A stretch of 64,000 nt of DNA from Evansella sp041820985 (GCF_041820985.1 NZ_JBGUAU010000022.1:25605-89604); one strand, 5' to 3'; positions 1 to 9,226 are shown, counted from the stretch's first letter. The notes: generated by a model not told the origin, from the letters alone. A program made the numbers and translations.

Positions 1-30
1 TACTAGGTTGAGCCATTTCTTTTTATAGGG

Positions 31-905
31 GCTACCCTGAAAATACGTGTTATCAATTAGTGGTTAACTTATCTAGTATTGCTAACTTTGTTGTTTTATA
101 TTCCATTCGCTACAGTCTACTCCTTTCCTGTGGGGAGCTGGCAAGCCTCCTCGATCGCAAGCGATCTGCGGGGTCTCGCCTCTGCTCTACTTTCCCACTG
201 GAATCCGTAGACTTACGCTCATTCCATATATAGTTGATGTTACTAAAACTTCTAATAACGCATTTTCGTTCACCATGGTGCAAATTTTCACTTGCATGGA
301 AGTCTACCCTGAAAATACGTGTTATTAAGAGTGCAAAAACTAACTAGTTTTAACAACTTTGTTGGAATGTATTCCATTCGCTGCTGCCCACTCCCTTTCC
401 TGTGGGGAGCTGGCTAGCCGTCCTCGAGCTAAAGCTCTGCGGGGTCTCGCCCCTGCTCTGCCTCCCACTGGAGTTCCGTGGGCATTCGCTCATTCCATCG
501 GAAGTTAATGTTACTAAAACTTCTAATAATGTATTTTCATTCGTCATGGTGCAAATTTCTCACTTGCATGGAAGTCTGAAAATACGTGTATCAGAATATC
601 AAGTGATACTAACTTTGTTGGATTGTATTCCATTCGCTACAGTCTGCTCCTTTCCTGTGGGGAGTTGCCGAGCCACCTCCTCGACTTCGTCGCTACGGTG
701 TCTCGCCCCTACTCTGCTTCCCACTGGAGTTCGCAGACTTCCGCTCATTGCATATATAGTTCAATGTACTAATAACATTAAACAAGCGTATTTTCATGCC
801 CATGGTGCGATTTTTTTTATTGGCATCGGTGTCTACCCAGAAAAAACACGTTATTAGCGGACTCAAACTATCAAGTTTTAACAACAACTTTGTAGGATAG
901 TATTC
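31..905 (+). repeat. Repeat family A, about 3.3 tandem copies
   Basis: Units begin near 31, 301, 571 and 829, a spacing of about 260-270 bp. Each starts with CTGAAAATACGTGTTAT, passes through TATTCCATTCGCT, TCCTTTCCTGTGGGGAG, a GC-rich GGGGTCTCGCC core and CCCACTGGAGT, and ends with an ACCATGGTGCAAAT segment. The fourth unit is cut short near 905. Two more copies lie in the opposite direction near 20.2-20.8 kb and a fragment near 23.1 kb. Apparent ORFs here (350-950) run through the repeat on both strands and have no credible start, so I do not call genes. Positions 906-1076 hold nothing I recognise. Confidence 0.85.
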
Positions 906-1076
906 CATTCGCTTTCCTAGGGTAGCTTGTCTGGAACGCTTTTCCCACAAGACTTTGAATAAGCTTCCCTAAAAGGCACCGCACGCAGTTAAATTCAATC
1001 GAATTTTTCAAGGAGTCTCGCACCTTATGTAAAAATCAACAATGACAAATATCAACATTGTTCTTTAGCATAGCCT

Positions 1077-2291
1077 TTATAGCAAACCATCTTGTTCATA
1101 TAAAAAAGAATATGGAACATCGATAAATAGAAACAAACCGCTCTCTAGTGGATAAGAGTATGTGCGAATCATTTCATCCTTTTCGATATCTGTGTATAAG
1201 TCAGACAAAATTCCGCGTTTGTCAAAATTCATCCTCACTATATTCTCAATGAAGTATGGACGCCAACTCCAATTTTTTTGACGACTTTCTTTTTCCAACT
1301 TCCAATTTCCTTCCGGAGTTTTAATTGCATTTGATGATTGTTGAAATCCATCATGGTCGCAAATATATACCCTAAAAGTAAATGGAGATAACGATTTGGC
1401 TATTTGTAGTACAATTTCATCATAATCTTTTGCTAGATTCATTGTTTTAACTGTACTTTTTAATACGGTACTGAGCTTTTCCGTCAATGATATCTGCGCT
1501 TCAATTTTTTTTCGTTCATGTTCGATAAATCGGTGAAATTCTTTTTTTATCATATGTTTAGAAAAATCAGGCTGTACAAACGATGCGTTTGGTCTCCCAA
1601 GATAGAATCCTTGATAATATCGAGCTCCGTTTCTCCATGCGAAGTTTAGTTTAGAATAGTTGTCAATACCTTCAAATAATAGGGTGGAACCAAGTTTTCT
1701 AGTTAACAGTGATAACGAATAAAGAACATCACGGTATAGTTCAGGCAAAGTATCTCCTTCTAAAAAACCAACATTAACTTTAACAATATTAGGGTTTAGG
1801 TTAGCTAATCTCTCTAAATTGGTTGAACTAATCCCTACATCACCAATAGCAACATTGACACCAGTGCTTTGTACATATGTAATAAAGTGTTTTATATCTG
1901 TAAAGTTTGTAGCATAATCTTTTTCTTTCACCTCTAATATGACTTTGTTTAAGGAAAGACCTTTGTTCTCGTAGGAAATGAGTTTTTCCATAAAACTGTC
2001 ACCTTCATCCCTTAATAGCGAGTGGATATTTATATTTAGAACCAGGTATAAATCTGGGTGTTCTAAAAATGTATCTAGAGCAATCGTATGAACATGAGTG
2101 TCTATTTCATCACGATATTCTTCAGGGATCGAATCATCATTAAAAAAAGATCCAAGACTTTGTGGACCGTTTTTCGTATTCATTCTAGCGAATACTTCAT
2201 ATCCAACAACAATTTGTTTGTCTGCACTAATAATTGGCTGATAATATGGTACAATTTGGTCTTTATTTATGAGAATATCCAATGGATCCAT
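1077..2291 (-). CDS. ykuI: YkuI-like EAL-domain protein (degenerate c-di-GMP phosphodiesterase or sensor)
   Basis: A 404-aa cytosolic protein very close in layout to Bacillus subtilis YkuI (about 407 aa). It has an EAL domain at about 10-235 followed by the YkuI C-terminal PAS-like domain at about 245-404, ending in the shared PYSFLYEQDGLL tail. EAL domains hydrolyse c-di-GMP, but the signature motifs here are altered: EAL reads EVF, the usual DDFG metal motif reads GDVG, and QG is retained in YYQGFYLG. I infer a ligand-binding or weakly active protein. A strong GGAGGTGTCAC ribosome site precedes the ATG. It appears monocistronic. Confidence 0.9.
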   Translation of the reverse strand: MDPLDILINKDQIVPYYQPIISADKQIVVGYEVFARMNTKNGPQSLGSFFNDDSIPEEYRDEIDTHVHTIALDTFLEHPDLYLVLNINIHSLLRDEGDSFMEKLISYENKGLSLNKVILEVKEKDYATNFTDIKHFITYVQSTGVNVAIGDVGISSTNLERLANLNPNIVKVNVGFLEGDTLPELYRDVLYSLSLLTRKLGSTLLFEGIDNYSKLNFAWRNGARYYQGFYLGRPNASFVQPDFSKHMIKKEFHRFIEHERKKIEAQISLTEKLSTVLKSTVKTMNLAKDYDEIVLQIAKSLSPFTFRVYICDHDGFQQSSNAIKTPEGNWKLEKESRQKNWSWRPYFIENIVRMNFDKRGILSDLYTDIEKDEMIRTYSYPLESGLFLFIDVPYSFLYEQDGLL

Positions 2292-2529
2292 TAAGTGACA
2301 CCTCCAACATCTTAAACAAGAGATACCCTTTATTATATCATAGCAAGGAAAAAAAGTTGACTTTCGGTCAACCTACCGCGTTTTTTTTACTATAACGATC
2401 ATAGTAATAGAAAAAATGATTTTATGTTTAATTAAGGTTTTGCAGTTTTCTCTATAATATAGTAATTTAAATAAATGATATAATAATATAAAAAGTATAT
2501 TAATAGAAGAGGAAAGTGACTTTAGAATT

Positions 2530-3348
2530 ATGGAAAATAATAATAGCATCGATTCAAACAATAAAAGCTCTTTAAAAGAAAGAATTAGAAAAATAGTAGA
2601 ACACCCAAATTTCCAACCCATTATTATAGGCATCATTCTATTGAATGGACTTATTATTGTTGCTGAAACTTATTTTGCGGGTAATTCTTTATTGTTAACC
2701 CTAGATAAAATAATAGTTTGGATATTTGTAATTGAATTACTTCTCAAAGTGATAGGGCTAGGTTATAAAGGATATTTTTCGGACAAATGGAATATATTCG
2801 ATTTTAGTATTGTTTTAGCAAGTTTTGTGTTCTATGCCACACCTTTTGTAAGTGTCCTAAGATTAGTGAGAGTGCTACGTTTAATCAGGATGATTCCTGC
2901 AATCCCTGCACTTAGAAAAATAATCGACTCACTTATGAAATCTGTTCCAGCTTTAACGGGAATTTTAGGTTTGTCCATCTTGTTATTTTCCATTTATGCC
3001 ATCATAGGAACAACATTTTTTAGTGAAGTACTTCCTTATGAGTTTTTTGGTAGTTTTCACACTTCGCTCTTCACATTAATGCAGGTAGTAACGTTCGAAT
3101 CTTGGGCAAGTCAGGTGGCAAGACCAGTTATTCACGAGATACCTTGGGCTTGGGCTTACTTTGTATCCTTTATTATTATAGGAGCATTAGTTATATTAAA
3201 CCTTGTAGTAGCGGTGATTTTAAGTTACTTAGGCCAAGATGATGAAGTTATTCGTCAAGAGCAGATGGATCGTTTATATAAGGAGAATGAAGATTTAAAG
3301 AAAGATATTCAAGAAATTAAACAAATACTACTTGATGGAAAAAAATAA
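2530..3348 (+). CDS. NaChBac-type voltage-gated sodium channel
   Basis: A 272-aa, six-helix ion transport protein, matching bacterial single-domain BacNav channels (NaChBac is 274 aa). S4 carries the gating arginines R111, R114, R117 and R120 at three-residue spacing. The pore loop carries the filter T188-F189-E190-S191-W192-A193-S194, where NaChBac has TLESWAS; the glutamate and tryptophan of sodium-selective pores are kept. S6 (about 205-232) is followed by a charged helix (240-268) that fits the C-terminal four-helix coiled coil of tetrameric BacNav. Known members in alkaliphilic bacilli admit Na+ for motility, chemotaxis and pH homeostasis. It is monocistronic. Confidence 0.93.
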   Translation: MENNNSIDSNNKSSLKERIRKIVEHPNFQPIIIGIILLNGLIIVAETYFAGNSLLLTLDKIIVWIFVIELLLKVIGLGYKGYFSDKWNIFDFSIVLASFVFYATPFVSVLRLVRVLRLIRMIPAIPALRKIIDSLMKSVPALTGILGLSILLFSIYAIIGTTFFSEVLPYEFFGSFHTSLFTLMQVVTFESWASQVARPVIHEIPWAWAYFVSFIIIGALVILNLVVAVILSYLGQDDEVIRQEQMDRLYKENEDLKKDIQEIKQILLDGKK

Positions 3349-3428
3349 GAAACTACGTTAAAAAAACGCTAGAATATACTTCTAGTCGAAAGTAACCCTA
3401 AAGTACCTAATGATGTAACAATAAAGAA

Positions 3429-3667
3429 GAGGCTGGGCCAAAAGTGTTTTCATCAAAGAGAAATCCAAACGAAATGATTCTTGGTATACTATTCGCTGCA
3501 GAAATATACTTCGCTTTCCGCGGGCGGCTGGTGAGCCGCCGAGCGCTTAAGCACTCTTGGGGTCTCACCCTTGCCTTTTGATCCCGCCGGAGTCTTCGTA
3601 TATTTCCTCCGCTACGGTTCCCTATCGTTCGTTTTTTCAATGTTACAATTCGTTATGTCCCAGCCTC
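3429..3667. repeat. Repeat family B, copy 1 (MITE-like)
   Basis: About 239 bp bounded by inverted GAGGCTGGG and CCCAGCCTC ends, with a GC-rich centre (CCGCGGGCGGCTGGTGAGCC, then GGGGTCTCACCCTTGCC). A near-identical copy lies inverted at 13057-13296. It has no plausible gene; the ORFs across it are repeat-encoded shadows. The 80 bp between the channel gene and this element hold nothing recognisable. Confidence 0.85.
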
Positions 3668-3681
3668 CATACTCCAACATG

Positions 3682-3825
3682 TTAGTTATATTGACGATTA
3701 CGATTTCGGTTATCTCTGCCTCTCATAAGAGCGGCTGCTGCAGTTGTTCCTACGCCAAACCCTATGACGGACATCATGACACGATTTCTATCGCCATTTA
3801 CGTTGTTTCGACCAGACTTAAACAT
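3682..3825 (-). CDS. Small glycine/alanine-rich protein, DUF3918-like
   Basis: A 47-aa ORF starting MFKSGRNNVNGDRNRVMMSV, with a short hydrophobic Gly/Ala stretch (about 17-33) and an Arg/Asn-rich tail ending NRNRQYN. The ATG is preceded by AAGGGGATGTTACA, a good ribosome site. The pattern (basic ends around a small hydrophobic middle) resembles the tiny DUF3918 proteins of Bacillus; that assignment is from memory of the family's look, not a search. No function is known to me. Confidence 0.6.
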   Translation of the reverse strand: MFKSGRNNVNGDRNRVMMSVIGFGVGTTAAAALMRGRDNRNRNRQYN

Positions 3826-4033
3826 TGTAACATCCCCTTAGGTTGTATTGTCTATTGGACGAAGCAAAAAAATCACATGTACTGTGGAGTACGCTGTTGA
3901 AAATAATTCAACATTTATTAATATGGAATCAAACATCTAGGAATAAACATGTTTTATTTTCCAATGTCACCTTACTGTAGAATGGGTGGAAATCTTTATC
4001 GATTACGATTATGTAGAAAAAGGAGAAATGTTA

Positions 4034-5017
4034 ATGTCTAAATTACATATTGGAATTATTGGTTTAGGCGCTGTTGGTGAGCGTCTTATAAAAGCTTTTG
4101 AACAACGAGATGACATTGTTTTAGCTGCATTTTGTGATACATCAAAAGAGCGCTTGACGGAAATGGCTTCTATATATGATGTAGATCAAATGTATACCAA
4201 TTATGAAGATCTTCTTAAGAATAATATGATTGATGCTGTTTATATAGCTGTTCCACCGAAATTTCATGAACAAATTGTTTTAGATACCATTAAAGCAAAT
4301 AAACATATTCTATGTGAGAAACCACTTGCAAATTCAGTAGAAGAAGCGAGAAATATGCTTGCTGCTGTAAGAAAGTCGTCTAATCTTATTCATGCTATGC
4401 ACTTCCCATTAAATTATCAAGCTAGCTTAATACACTTTGAGAAATTAATCAAGGAAGGTTTTATTGGTGATTTAAGAAGAATAAATGTAAAGCTTCATTT
4501 TCCTCATTGGCCACGTTTGTGGCAGCAAAACGAATGGGTTGCTAGCCGGGAACAAGGGGGATTTATCTTAGAGGTTGGAGTTCATTGGATACAAGTGATT
4601 CAACGTGTGTTTGGGAAAGTTGTAGCAGTTAGATCAAGACTACAATTTCCAGAAGATCCAGAAGCTTGTGAAACAAGTATCGTTGCTGAGATGAAGCTAG
4701 AGGATGGAACGGTAATTCTTGTTGATGGGATTAGTAATATATCAGGTGAGGAACATTTAGAATTTGCCGCATACGGCACAAATTCAACATTAAAGCTTAT
4801 CAACTGGAGAGATCTAGTGGGTGGGGAAAATGGAAAATCACTAACTAGTTTGGATGATTTGAATATTGTTCCCAAATCACTTATTGATGAATTTGTTAAT
4901 TCCATTCAAGGGTATGATGCAGAATTGTACGGTTTTAATGTAGGGTATGAAGCACAAATTGTTCTTGAAGCACTAAGATACCCGGAGCATGACGGATGGC
5001 AGGAACTAAAATATTAA
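4034..5017 (+). CDS. Gfo/Idh/MocA-family NAD(P)-dependent oxidoreductase
   Basis: A 327-aa protein with an N-terminal Rossmann fold (GIIGLGAVGERLIKAF) and the family's EKPLANS motif near residue 103, whose lysine is the usual catalytic base. A C-terminal alpha/beta domain follows. Such enzymes oxidise sugars, inositols or related polyols; the substrate cannot be read from the sequence. An upstream in-frame ATG at 3986 exists, but the ATG at 4034 has AGGAG 8 bp ahead and puts the Rossmann motif at the usual position, so I use it. The gene is monocistronic and ends in a hairpin shared with the convergent HPr-kinase gene. Confidence 0.88.
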   Translation: MSKLHIGIIGLGAVGERLIKAFEQRDDIVLAAFCDTSKERLTEMASIYDVDQMYTNYEDLLKNNMIDAVYIAVPPKFHEQIVLDTIKANKHILCEKPLANSVEEARNMLAAVRKSSNLIHAMHFPLNYQASLIHFEKLIKEGFIGDLRRINVKLHFPHWPRLWQQNEWVASREQGGFILEVGVHWIQVIQRVFGKVVAVRSRLQFPEDPEACETSIVAEMKLEDGTVILVDGISNISGEEHLEFAAYGTNSTLKLINWRDLVGGENGKSLTSLDDLNIVPKSLIDEFVNSIQGYDAELYGFNVGYEAQIVLEALRYPEHDGWQELKY

Positions 5018-5022
5018 TAGAA

Positions 5023-5055
5023 AAAAGTGCCTAACCCTTTAGGGTTGGCACTTTT
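5023..5055. terminator. Bidirectional rho-independent terminator
   Basis: AAAAGTGCCTAACCC and GGGTTGGCACTTTT pair around TTTA with one bulge. T-runs occur on both strands, so it can serve both the oxidoreductase and the convergent HPr-kinase-like gene. Confidence 0.85.
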
Positions 5056-5112
5056 AGATTGTTGAAAGCAAGCCGTGTACAGTTCTTAGTCCGATTGAGG
5101 CAACTGTCACTT

Positions 5113-6054
5113 TCATTTATCAGAGTCAGAGGCCTCGATTTCAAGCTCTATTCTCCGCATAAATTCTTCAGCAGCGCTATAACCTTGCTGTTTTAAAATC
5201 CAATTATGAACAGCAGCTTCAATGAGTCCTGCTACGTCGCGTCCAGGCTGAACTTGGATTTCAATAGAAGGAATACTAACTCCCATGTACTCTGAAAATT
5301 GAAGTTCATGATCTAACTCATTATTTAAATCATCTTTTTCCCACTTGCTTAGAGTGATATCAAGGGAGATTCTCGTTTCTTCTTGGAATGCTTTTTGCCC
5401 ATATAATCGAACCACATTAAGTAAGCCGATACTACGCAGTGCCAGAAATTCTTTCGTTTTTTCATCGTGAGTTCCTAGTAATGTGTTTGGGCTAATTTTT
5501 TTCAAGACAACAATATCGTCAGCTACTAGTCGATGTCCACGCCCAATTAGTGTATGAGCAGTTTCACTCTTACCCACGCCAGATTTACCTCGAAGTAATA
5601 TGCCGATCCCAGAAACATTCACACAGACGCCGTGGATAGAAATTTCGGGTGCTAATACATTCGATAAGTAGGATTCTATTTTGGCAATATATTCAGTAGT
5701 GCTATTTTCAGGATTTTGCGTTATCAATAATGGTATTTCTTCTTCTAAGCAATGATGCTTTAAGTATGTAAGTCCTTCTTCTTCTGCCGTTACAATAAAA
5801 CAAGGGGGATGATAGTGTACAATATTTCCAATTCTCATTTTCCGTTCTTCATGACTCAGTTTATGTAAATAAGTAACTTCTTTTCTTCCTAAGATTTGTA
5901 TTCTTTGTGTTGGAAAGAATTCAAAATAACCAACAAATTCTAGTCCAGGTCGATGAACTCGAGTTCTTGTAATGTTTTTGTGTAAATGTTTTTCTCCCGC
6001 CAGTACTTTTAACGAAAACCTTTTAGCTAAATCTGCCACTGTAATTTTCTTCAT
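5113..6054 (-). CDS. Divergent HPr kinase/phosphorylase paralogue
   Basis: A 313-aa protein with the HprK layout: N-terminal DRTGG-like half (1-130) and C-terminal kinase half. Seen are the conserved His in IHG (H141), the P-loop GKSGVGKS (156-163) and VADD (D179/D180). The HprK signature, normally LEIRGLGI, reads LALRSIGL at 204-211, so its glutamate is alanine and a glycine is serine. Canonical HprK phosphorylates HPr on serine for CcpA-dependent catabolite control and usually sits beside lgt; this gene stands alone. I infer a second, specialised copy, possibly acting on another HPr-like protein. GGGGAGATAAA precedes the ATG. Confidence 0.85.
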   Translation of the reverse strand: MKKITVADLAKRFSLKVLAGEKHLHKNITRTRVHRPGLEFVGYFEFFPTQRIQILGRKEVTYLHKLSHEERKMRIGNIVHYHPPCFIVTAEEEGLTYLKHHCLEEEIPLLITQNPENSTTEYIAKIESYLSNVLAPEISIHGVCVNVSGIGILLRGKSGVGKSETAHTLIGRGHRLVADDIVVLKKISPNTLLGTHDEKTKEFLALRSIGLLNVVRLYGQKAFQEETRISLDITLSKWEKDDLNNELDHELQFSEYMGVSIPSIEIQVQPGRDVAGLIEAAVHNWILKQQGYSAAEEFMRRIELEIEASDSDK

Positions 6055-6370
6055 TTTATCTCCCCATCTCCATTACAATCTATAATTTTTATCTGATGTG
6101 TTTCCTTTTCAATAATAAATCGAAAATAAGCGTTATCTCTATTACTAATAAGATACCACAAAAATAACAACGTAATTATTTAGATTTATAGAATTTACAA
6201 ATAAAGAGACATATAATAAAAAAAGTATTCGGAAAAATTCATAAAATATTACTAATTAGGGGCTTGAAACGGGTAAATATAAGTGGATTGTTTAAGTCTA
6301 TTGGTATATTTACATGAAGATAGCTAAATCTATATACGTAAATAATATTAGGTAAAAGGAGTTTTCAACT
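6055..6370. other. Intergenic region between divergent genes
   Basis: AT-rich spacer between the HPr-kinase-like gene and the small gene at 6371. It must hold divergent promoters, but I see no clear operator, RNA or repeat. Confidence 0.5.
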
Positions 6371-6601
6371 TTGAAACAATACAACATATATAACATGATA
6401 ATAGATAATGAAGTGGAAGGGATTGAAGAAGAAGTAAGTGCTTATTTTAATCATAAAAAGAAAGACTATTGTATTACTTTTAACAAAGCTGATCTTGAAA
6501 TTATTAATTGCTGGGTATTTGATAATACCCATTCGCTTCCAGCAACTATATCTGAGGACATCATTGAATCAATTAGAGAAGATGTGAAGAATAGAATCTA
6601 A
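6371..6601 (+). CDS. Small hypothetical protein (76 aa)
   Basis: A 76-aa acidic protein starting at TTG, with AAAAGGAG about 9 bp upstream. It contains no signal peptide or membrane segment and only two cysteines (YCITF and NCWVF). I do not recognise the family. The following gene starts about 110 bp later on the same strand, so co-transcription is possible. Confidence 0.55.
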   Translation: MKQYNIYNMIIDNEVEGIEEEVSAYFNHKKKDYCITFNKADLEIINCWVFDNTHSLPATISEDIIESIREDVKNRI

Positions 6602-6711
6602 GTTTGATAAATAGGAAAGTAGCTGTGTTGAGTACGTAAATCATGAAGTAATTCACTATTGTGTCAATGATTCTGAGGTGAAAGACTTGATTGTTTGGGG
6701 GAGAAGGACTA

Positions 6712-7275
6712 GTGGACCATCGACATACATTATATGAGATGAGAAAGAAAGGGAATATTTCACAAACAGCAGCTTTTGATTTTTTTGATCAACTAGATAG
6801 TGTAGATATAGACTTTATGATAGGTTTATGGAGAGGGAGAGAATTTAAATCAAACCACCCGATGGATGGACTATTAGAATCAGTTAATTGGTATGGAAAG
6901 GAATTTATTGATGCTGAGACCGTTCACCCACTTGTTTTTCAAAAAGAAGACGGGGAACTTTATAAAATAAATCCAGGTCCACTACCATTACACTTTCCTT
7001 TTGAGAAAATACCTAAATCGCTTTTAAAGTCATTGTTTACTTTTGCTGCCCCGTTAATAAGAACCAATAAAGGAAAAGCAAGACTTCGAATGCTAGAATA
7101 TAGAGGAGTTGTAAGTGCAACGATGATTTACGATCAGCATAGCGTTTATGATACCTTTAGAAGAGTAGATCAAAATACGGTGTTAGGAGTGATGGACTTG
7201 AAAGGAAAAACAGATCAAGGGTACTTTTTTATACTAGAAAGAACAAAGTCAAATCAAATAAAATATAGCACATAA
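6712..7275 (+). CDS. GXWXG/DUF4334 domain protein
   Basis: A 187-aa soluble protein with the GXWXG motif as GLWRG near residue 38, followed by the DUF4334 half with conserved EYRGVVSATMIYD and a PVNDTF-like HSVYDTFRRVD segment. The two domains always occur in this order in the family, a lipocalin-like fold of unknown role. I start at GTG 6712, because GGGGGAGAAGG lies just upstream; the in-frame TTG at 6691 would overlap that ribosome site. Confidence 0.85.
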   Translation: MDHRHTLYEMRKKGNISQTAAFDFFDQLDSVDIDFMIGLWRGREFKSNHPMDGLLESVNWYGKEFIDAETVHPLVFQKEDGELYKINPGPLPLHFPFEKIPKSLLKSLFTFAAPLIRTNKGKARLRMLEYRGVVSATMIYDQHSVYDTFRRVDQNTVLGVMDLKGKTDQGYFFILERTKSNQIKYST

Positions 7276-7295
7276 AAAAGTAAACTACATATGTT

Positions 7296-7340
7296 AAAAA
7301 TTCCGACTCCACTTTCTTTGTAGAGAAAAGTGGAGTCGAA
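7296..7340 (-). terminator. Rho-independent terminator
   Basis: TTCGACTCCACTTTT and its complement form a stem around a short loop. Read on the minus strand it ends in TTTTT, so it terminates the small minus-strand gene; it may also stop the converging GXWXG gene. Confidence 0.75.
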
Positions 7341-7356
7341 TAATATTGTCTTAATT

Positions 7357-7557
7357 TCATTTTTTAAGAGTAGAAGATTTGTTTTTGGTTTTGGTTTTTT
7401 CTCTTTCCTCACGTTCTTCTAGTCTTACATCTTCCAATGGAATGGGGTCCACATGAACTTGACTATCAAACTTATCAAAAATACTCTCCTCTTCTGTGGG
7501 GAATTGCTCCGGATGGTCAGTTTTGGACTTCTTTCTAACTCTTTTTTCGTTAGACAT
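7357..7557 (-). CDS. Small charged hypothetical protein (66 aa)
   Basis: A 66-aa highly hydrophilic protein: Lys/Arg-rich start (MSNEKRVRKKSK), acidic middle and a Lys-rich tail (KTKTKNKSSTLKK). An AGAGGTGAT ribosome site precedes the ATG and a terminator follows, which supports a real gene. No domain or function is recognised; disorder is likely from composition. Confidence 0.6.
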   Translation of the reverse strand: MSNEKRVRKKSKTDHPEQFPTEEESIFDKFDSQVHVDPIPLEDVRLEEREEREKTKTKNKSSTLKK

Positions 7558-7732
7558 AAGATCACCTCTTATAATGCTTGTACCCGAATGTAATACGTTA
7601 AAACATTCGACTTTTATAATGAATAAAGGAGTAAATTCTGGAAACAGTTATCTAGGTTTGTTTTCTTGTAATTTATGAAAAATGTTCGATATACTTAAAA
7701 TCATCTTGTGAAACGAAGGGAACTAGTAGATT

Positions 7733-8491
7733 ATGAAACTTATTTCATGGAATGTGAATGGAATTCGCGCCTGTGTAAAAAAAGGCTTTACTGATTATTT
7801 TAAACAAGAAGATGCTGATATCTTTGCCATACAAGAATCGAAGTTACAAGAAGGTCAGATAGAACTGGAACTAGAAGGCTATGAACAATTTTGGAATTAT
7901 GCAGAGAGAAAAGGGTATTCAGGCACTGCCGTTTTTACAAAGATAAAACCTCTTTCCGTTAAATATGGTATTGGAAAAGAAGAACATGATACAGAAGGTC
8001 GAGTGATTACGCTAGAGTTCGAATCCTTCTACTTTGTTACTGTTTATACTCCAAATTCGAAACGAGATCTTACAAGATTAGAATACAGATTAACTTGGGA
8101 AGATGATATTCTTGCGTACATAAGAATATTGGATGAGAAAAAGCCAGTAATTTTATGTGGAGATTTAAACGTAGCACACCAGGAAATTGATTTGAAAAAT
8201 CCTGTATCCAACAAAAATAATTCTGGTTTCACAGAACAAGAAAGAGGAAAAATGACGGATTTTCTAAGTTGTGGCTTTGTTGATTCTTTTAGACATTTGA
8301 AGCCAGCTGAAGAAGGAGCTTATACTTGGTGGTCATACATGAATAAGGTGAGAGAACGAAATATTGGATGGAGAATTGACTATTTTATCACGTCTGATAG
8401 ATTAAAAGAGTCCATTATTTCCTCGGAAATTCATGCGAATGTACTTGGTAGTGATCATTGTCCTGTTGCATTGGAGATTTCAATTTCATAA
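7733..8491 (+). CDS. exoA: Exodeoxyribonuclease III
   Basis: A 252-aa member of the AP-endonuclease/exonuclease III family, full length. It hydrolyses DNA 5' of abasic sites and removes 3' blocks in base-excision repair. Visible motifs in order: N-terminal SWNVNG (5-10), QESK with metal-binding E35, CGDLNVAHQEIDL (catalytic Asp/Asn), GWRIDYF, and the C-terminal LGSDHCPV with its catalytic Asp-His. It is cytosolic. The queC start lies 17 bp beyond the stop, so the two may be co-transcribed. Confidence 0.95.
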   Translation: MKLISWNVNGIRACVKKGFTDYFKQEDADIFAIQESKLQEGQIELELEGYEQFWNYAERKGYSGTAVFTKIKPLSVKYGIGKEEHDTEGRVITLEFESFYFVTVYTPNSKRDLTRLEYRLTWEDDILAYIRILDEKKPVILCGDLNVAHQEIDLKNPVSNKNNSGFTEQERGKMTDFLSCGFVDSFRHLKPAEEGAYTWWSYMNKVRERNIGWRIDYFITSDRLKESIISSEIHANVLGSDHCPVALEISIS

Positions 8492-8508
8492 AGTTGGAGG
8501 TGATATTG

Positions 8509-9159
8509 ATGAAAAATGAAAAAGCGGTGGTTGTATTTAGTGGTGGACAAGACAGTACGACTTGCCTGTTCTGGGCATTGGAGAATTTCAAGGAAGTGGA
8601 GACTGTAACTTTTAACTATAATCAGCGCCATAAGCTAGAAATTGAGGTTGCGGAATCAATTGCAAAGAAACTCAATGTTAAACATACGATACTAGATATG
8701 TCGTTACTCAATCAGCTGGCACCAAGTGCATTAACTCGTAGTGATATTGATATTGAACAAAAAGAAGGGGAGCTTCCTTCTACATTTGTAGAAGGACGAA
8801 ACCTACTGTTCCTTTCCTTTGCTACGATATTGGCTCGACAGGTTGGGGCAAAGCATATTGTCACAGGTGTATGCGAAACAGATTTTAGTGGATATCCTGA
8901 CTGTAGAGATGTGTTTATAAAATCATTGAATGTCACATTAAATTTATCAATGGATGATCAATTTGTGATTCATACTCCGCTTATGTGGTTAGATAAGTCG
9001 GAAACATGGGAATTGGCTGATAAACTAGGTGCGTTTGATTTTGTTCGAAACGAAACTCTTACTTGCTATAATGGAATTATTGCAGATGGTTGTGGTGAGT
9101 GTCCAGCTTGTGTTCTGAGAAAAAGAGGATTAGAACAATTCCTAAGTAGGAAACAGTAG
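8509..9159 (+). CDS. queC: 7-cyano-7-deazaguanine synthase
   Basis: A 216-aa ATP-dependent enzyme that converts 7-carboxy-7-deazaguanine to preQ0 in queuosine biosynthesis. It shows the PP-loop SGGQDS (11-16) and the C-terminal cysteine cluster (TCYNG, CGECPAC) that binds zinc. The start is ATG 8509, with TTGGAGGTGAT just upstream; a longer reading frame from 8458 overlaps exoA and lacks a ribosome site. queD, queE and queF usually lie beside queC in bacilli but are not in this window, and I see no preQ1 riboswitch upstream. Confidence 0.95.
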   Translation: MKNEKAVVVFSGGQDSTTCLFWALENFKEVETVTFNYNQRHKLEIEVAESIAKKLNVKHTILDMSLLNQLAPSALTRSDIDIEQKEGELPSTFVEGRNLLFLSFATILARQVGAKHIVTGVCETDFSGYPDCRDVFIKSLNVTLNLSMDDQFVIHTPLMWLDKSETWELADKLGAFDFVRNETLTCYNGIIADGCGECPACVLRKRGLEQFLSRKQ

Positions 9160-9177
9160 AAAGAGGATGGAGAGACT

Positions 9178-9226
9178 AAAAAGGAAAGGGAGAGTTGCAT
9201 GAAGTAACCATTTCCTTTCCTTTTAT
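9178..9226 (+). terminator. Rho-independent terminator after queC
   Basis: AAAAGGAAAGG and CCTTTCCTTTT form an 11-bp stem with a loop of about 24 nt, ending in a T-rich tail. Confidence 0.7.

Noticed and set aside
350..950. Three ORFs at the left edge
   Set aside because: They run through repeat-family A on both strands and lack ribosome sites.
3407..3900. ORFs across 3407-3640 (minus) and 3571-3900 (plus)
   Set aside because: Repeat-family B sequence; the plus ORF also opposes the better-supported small minus gene at 3682-3825.
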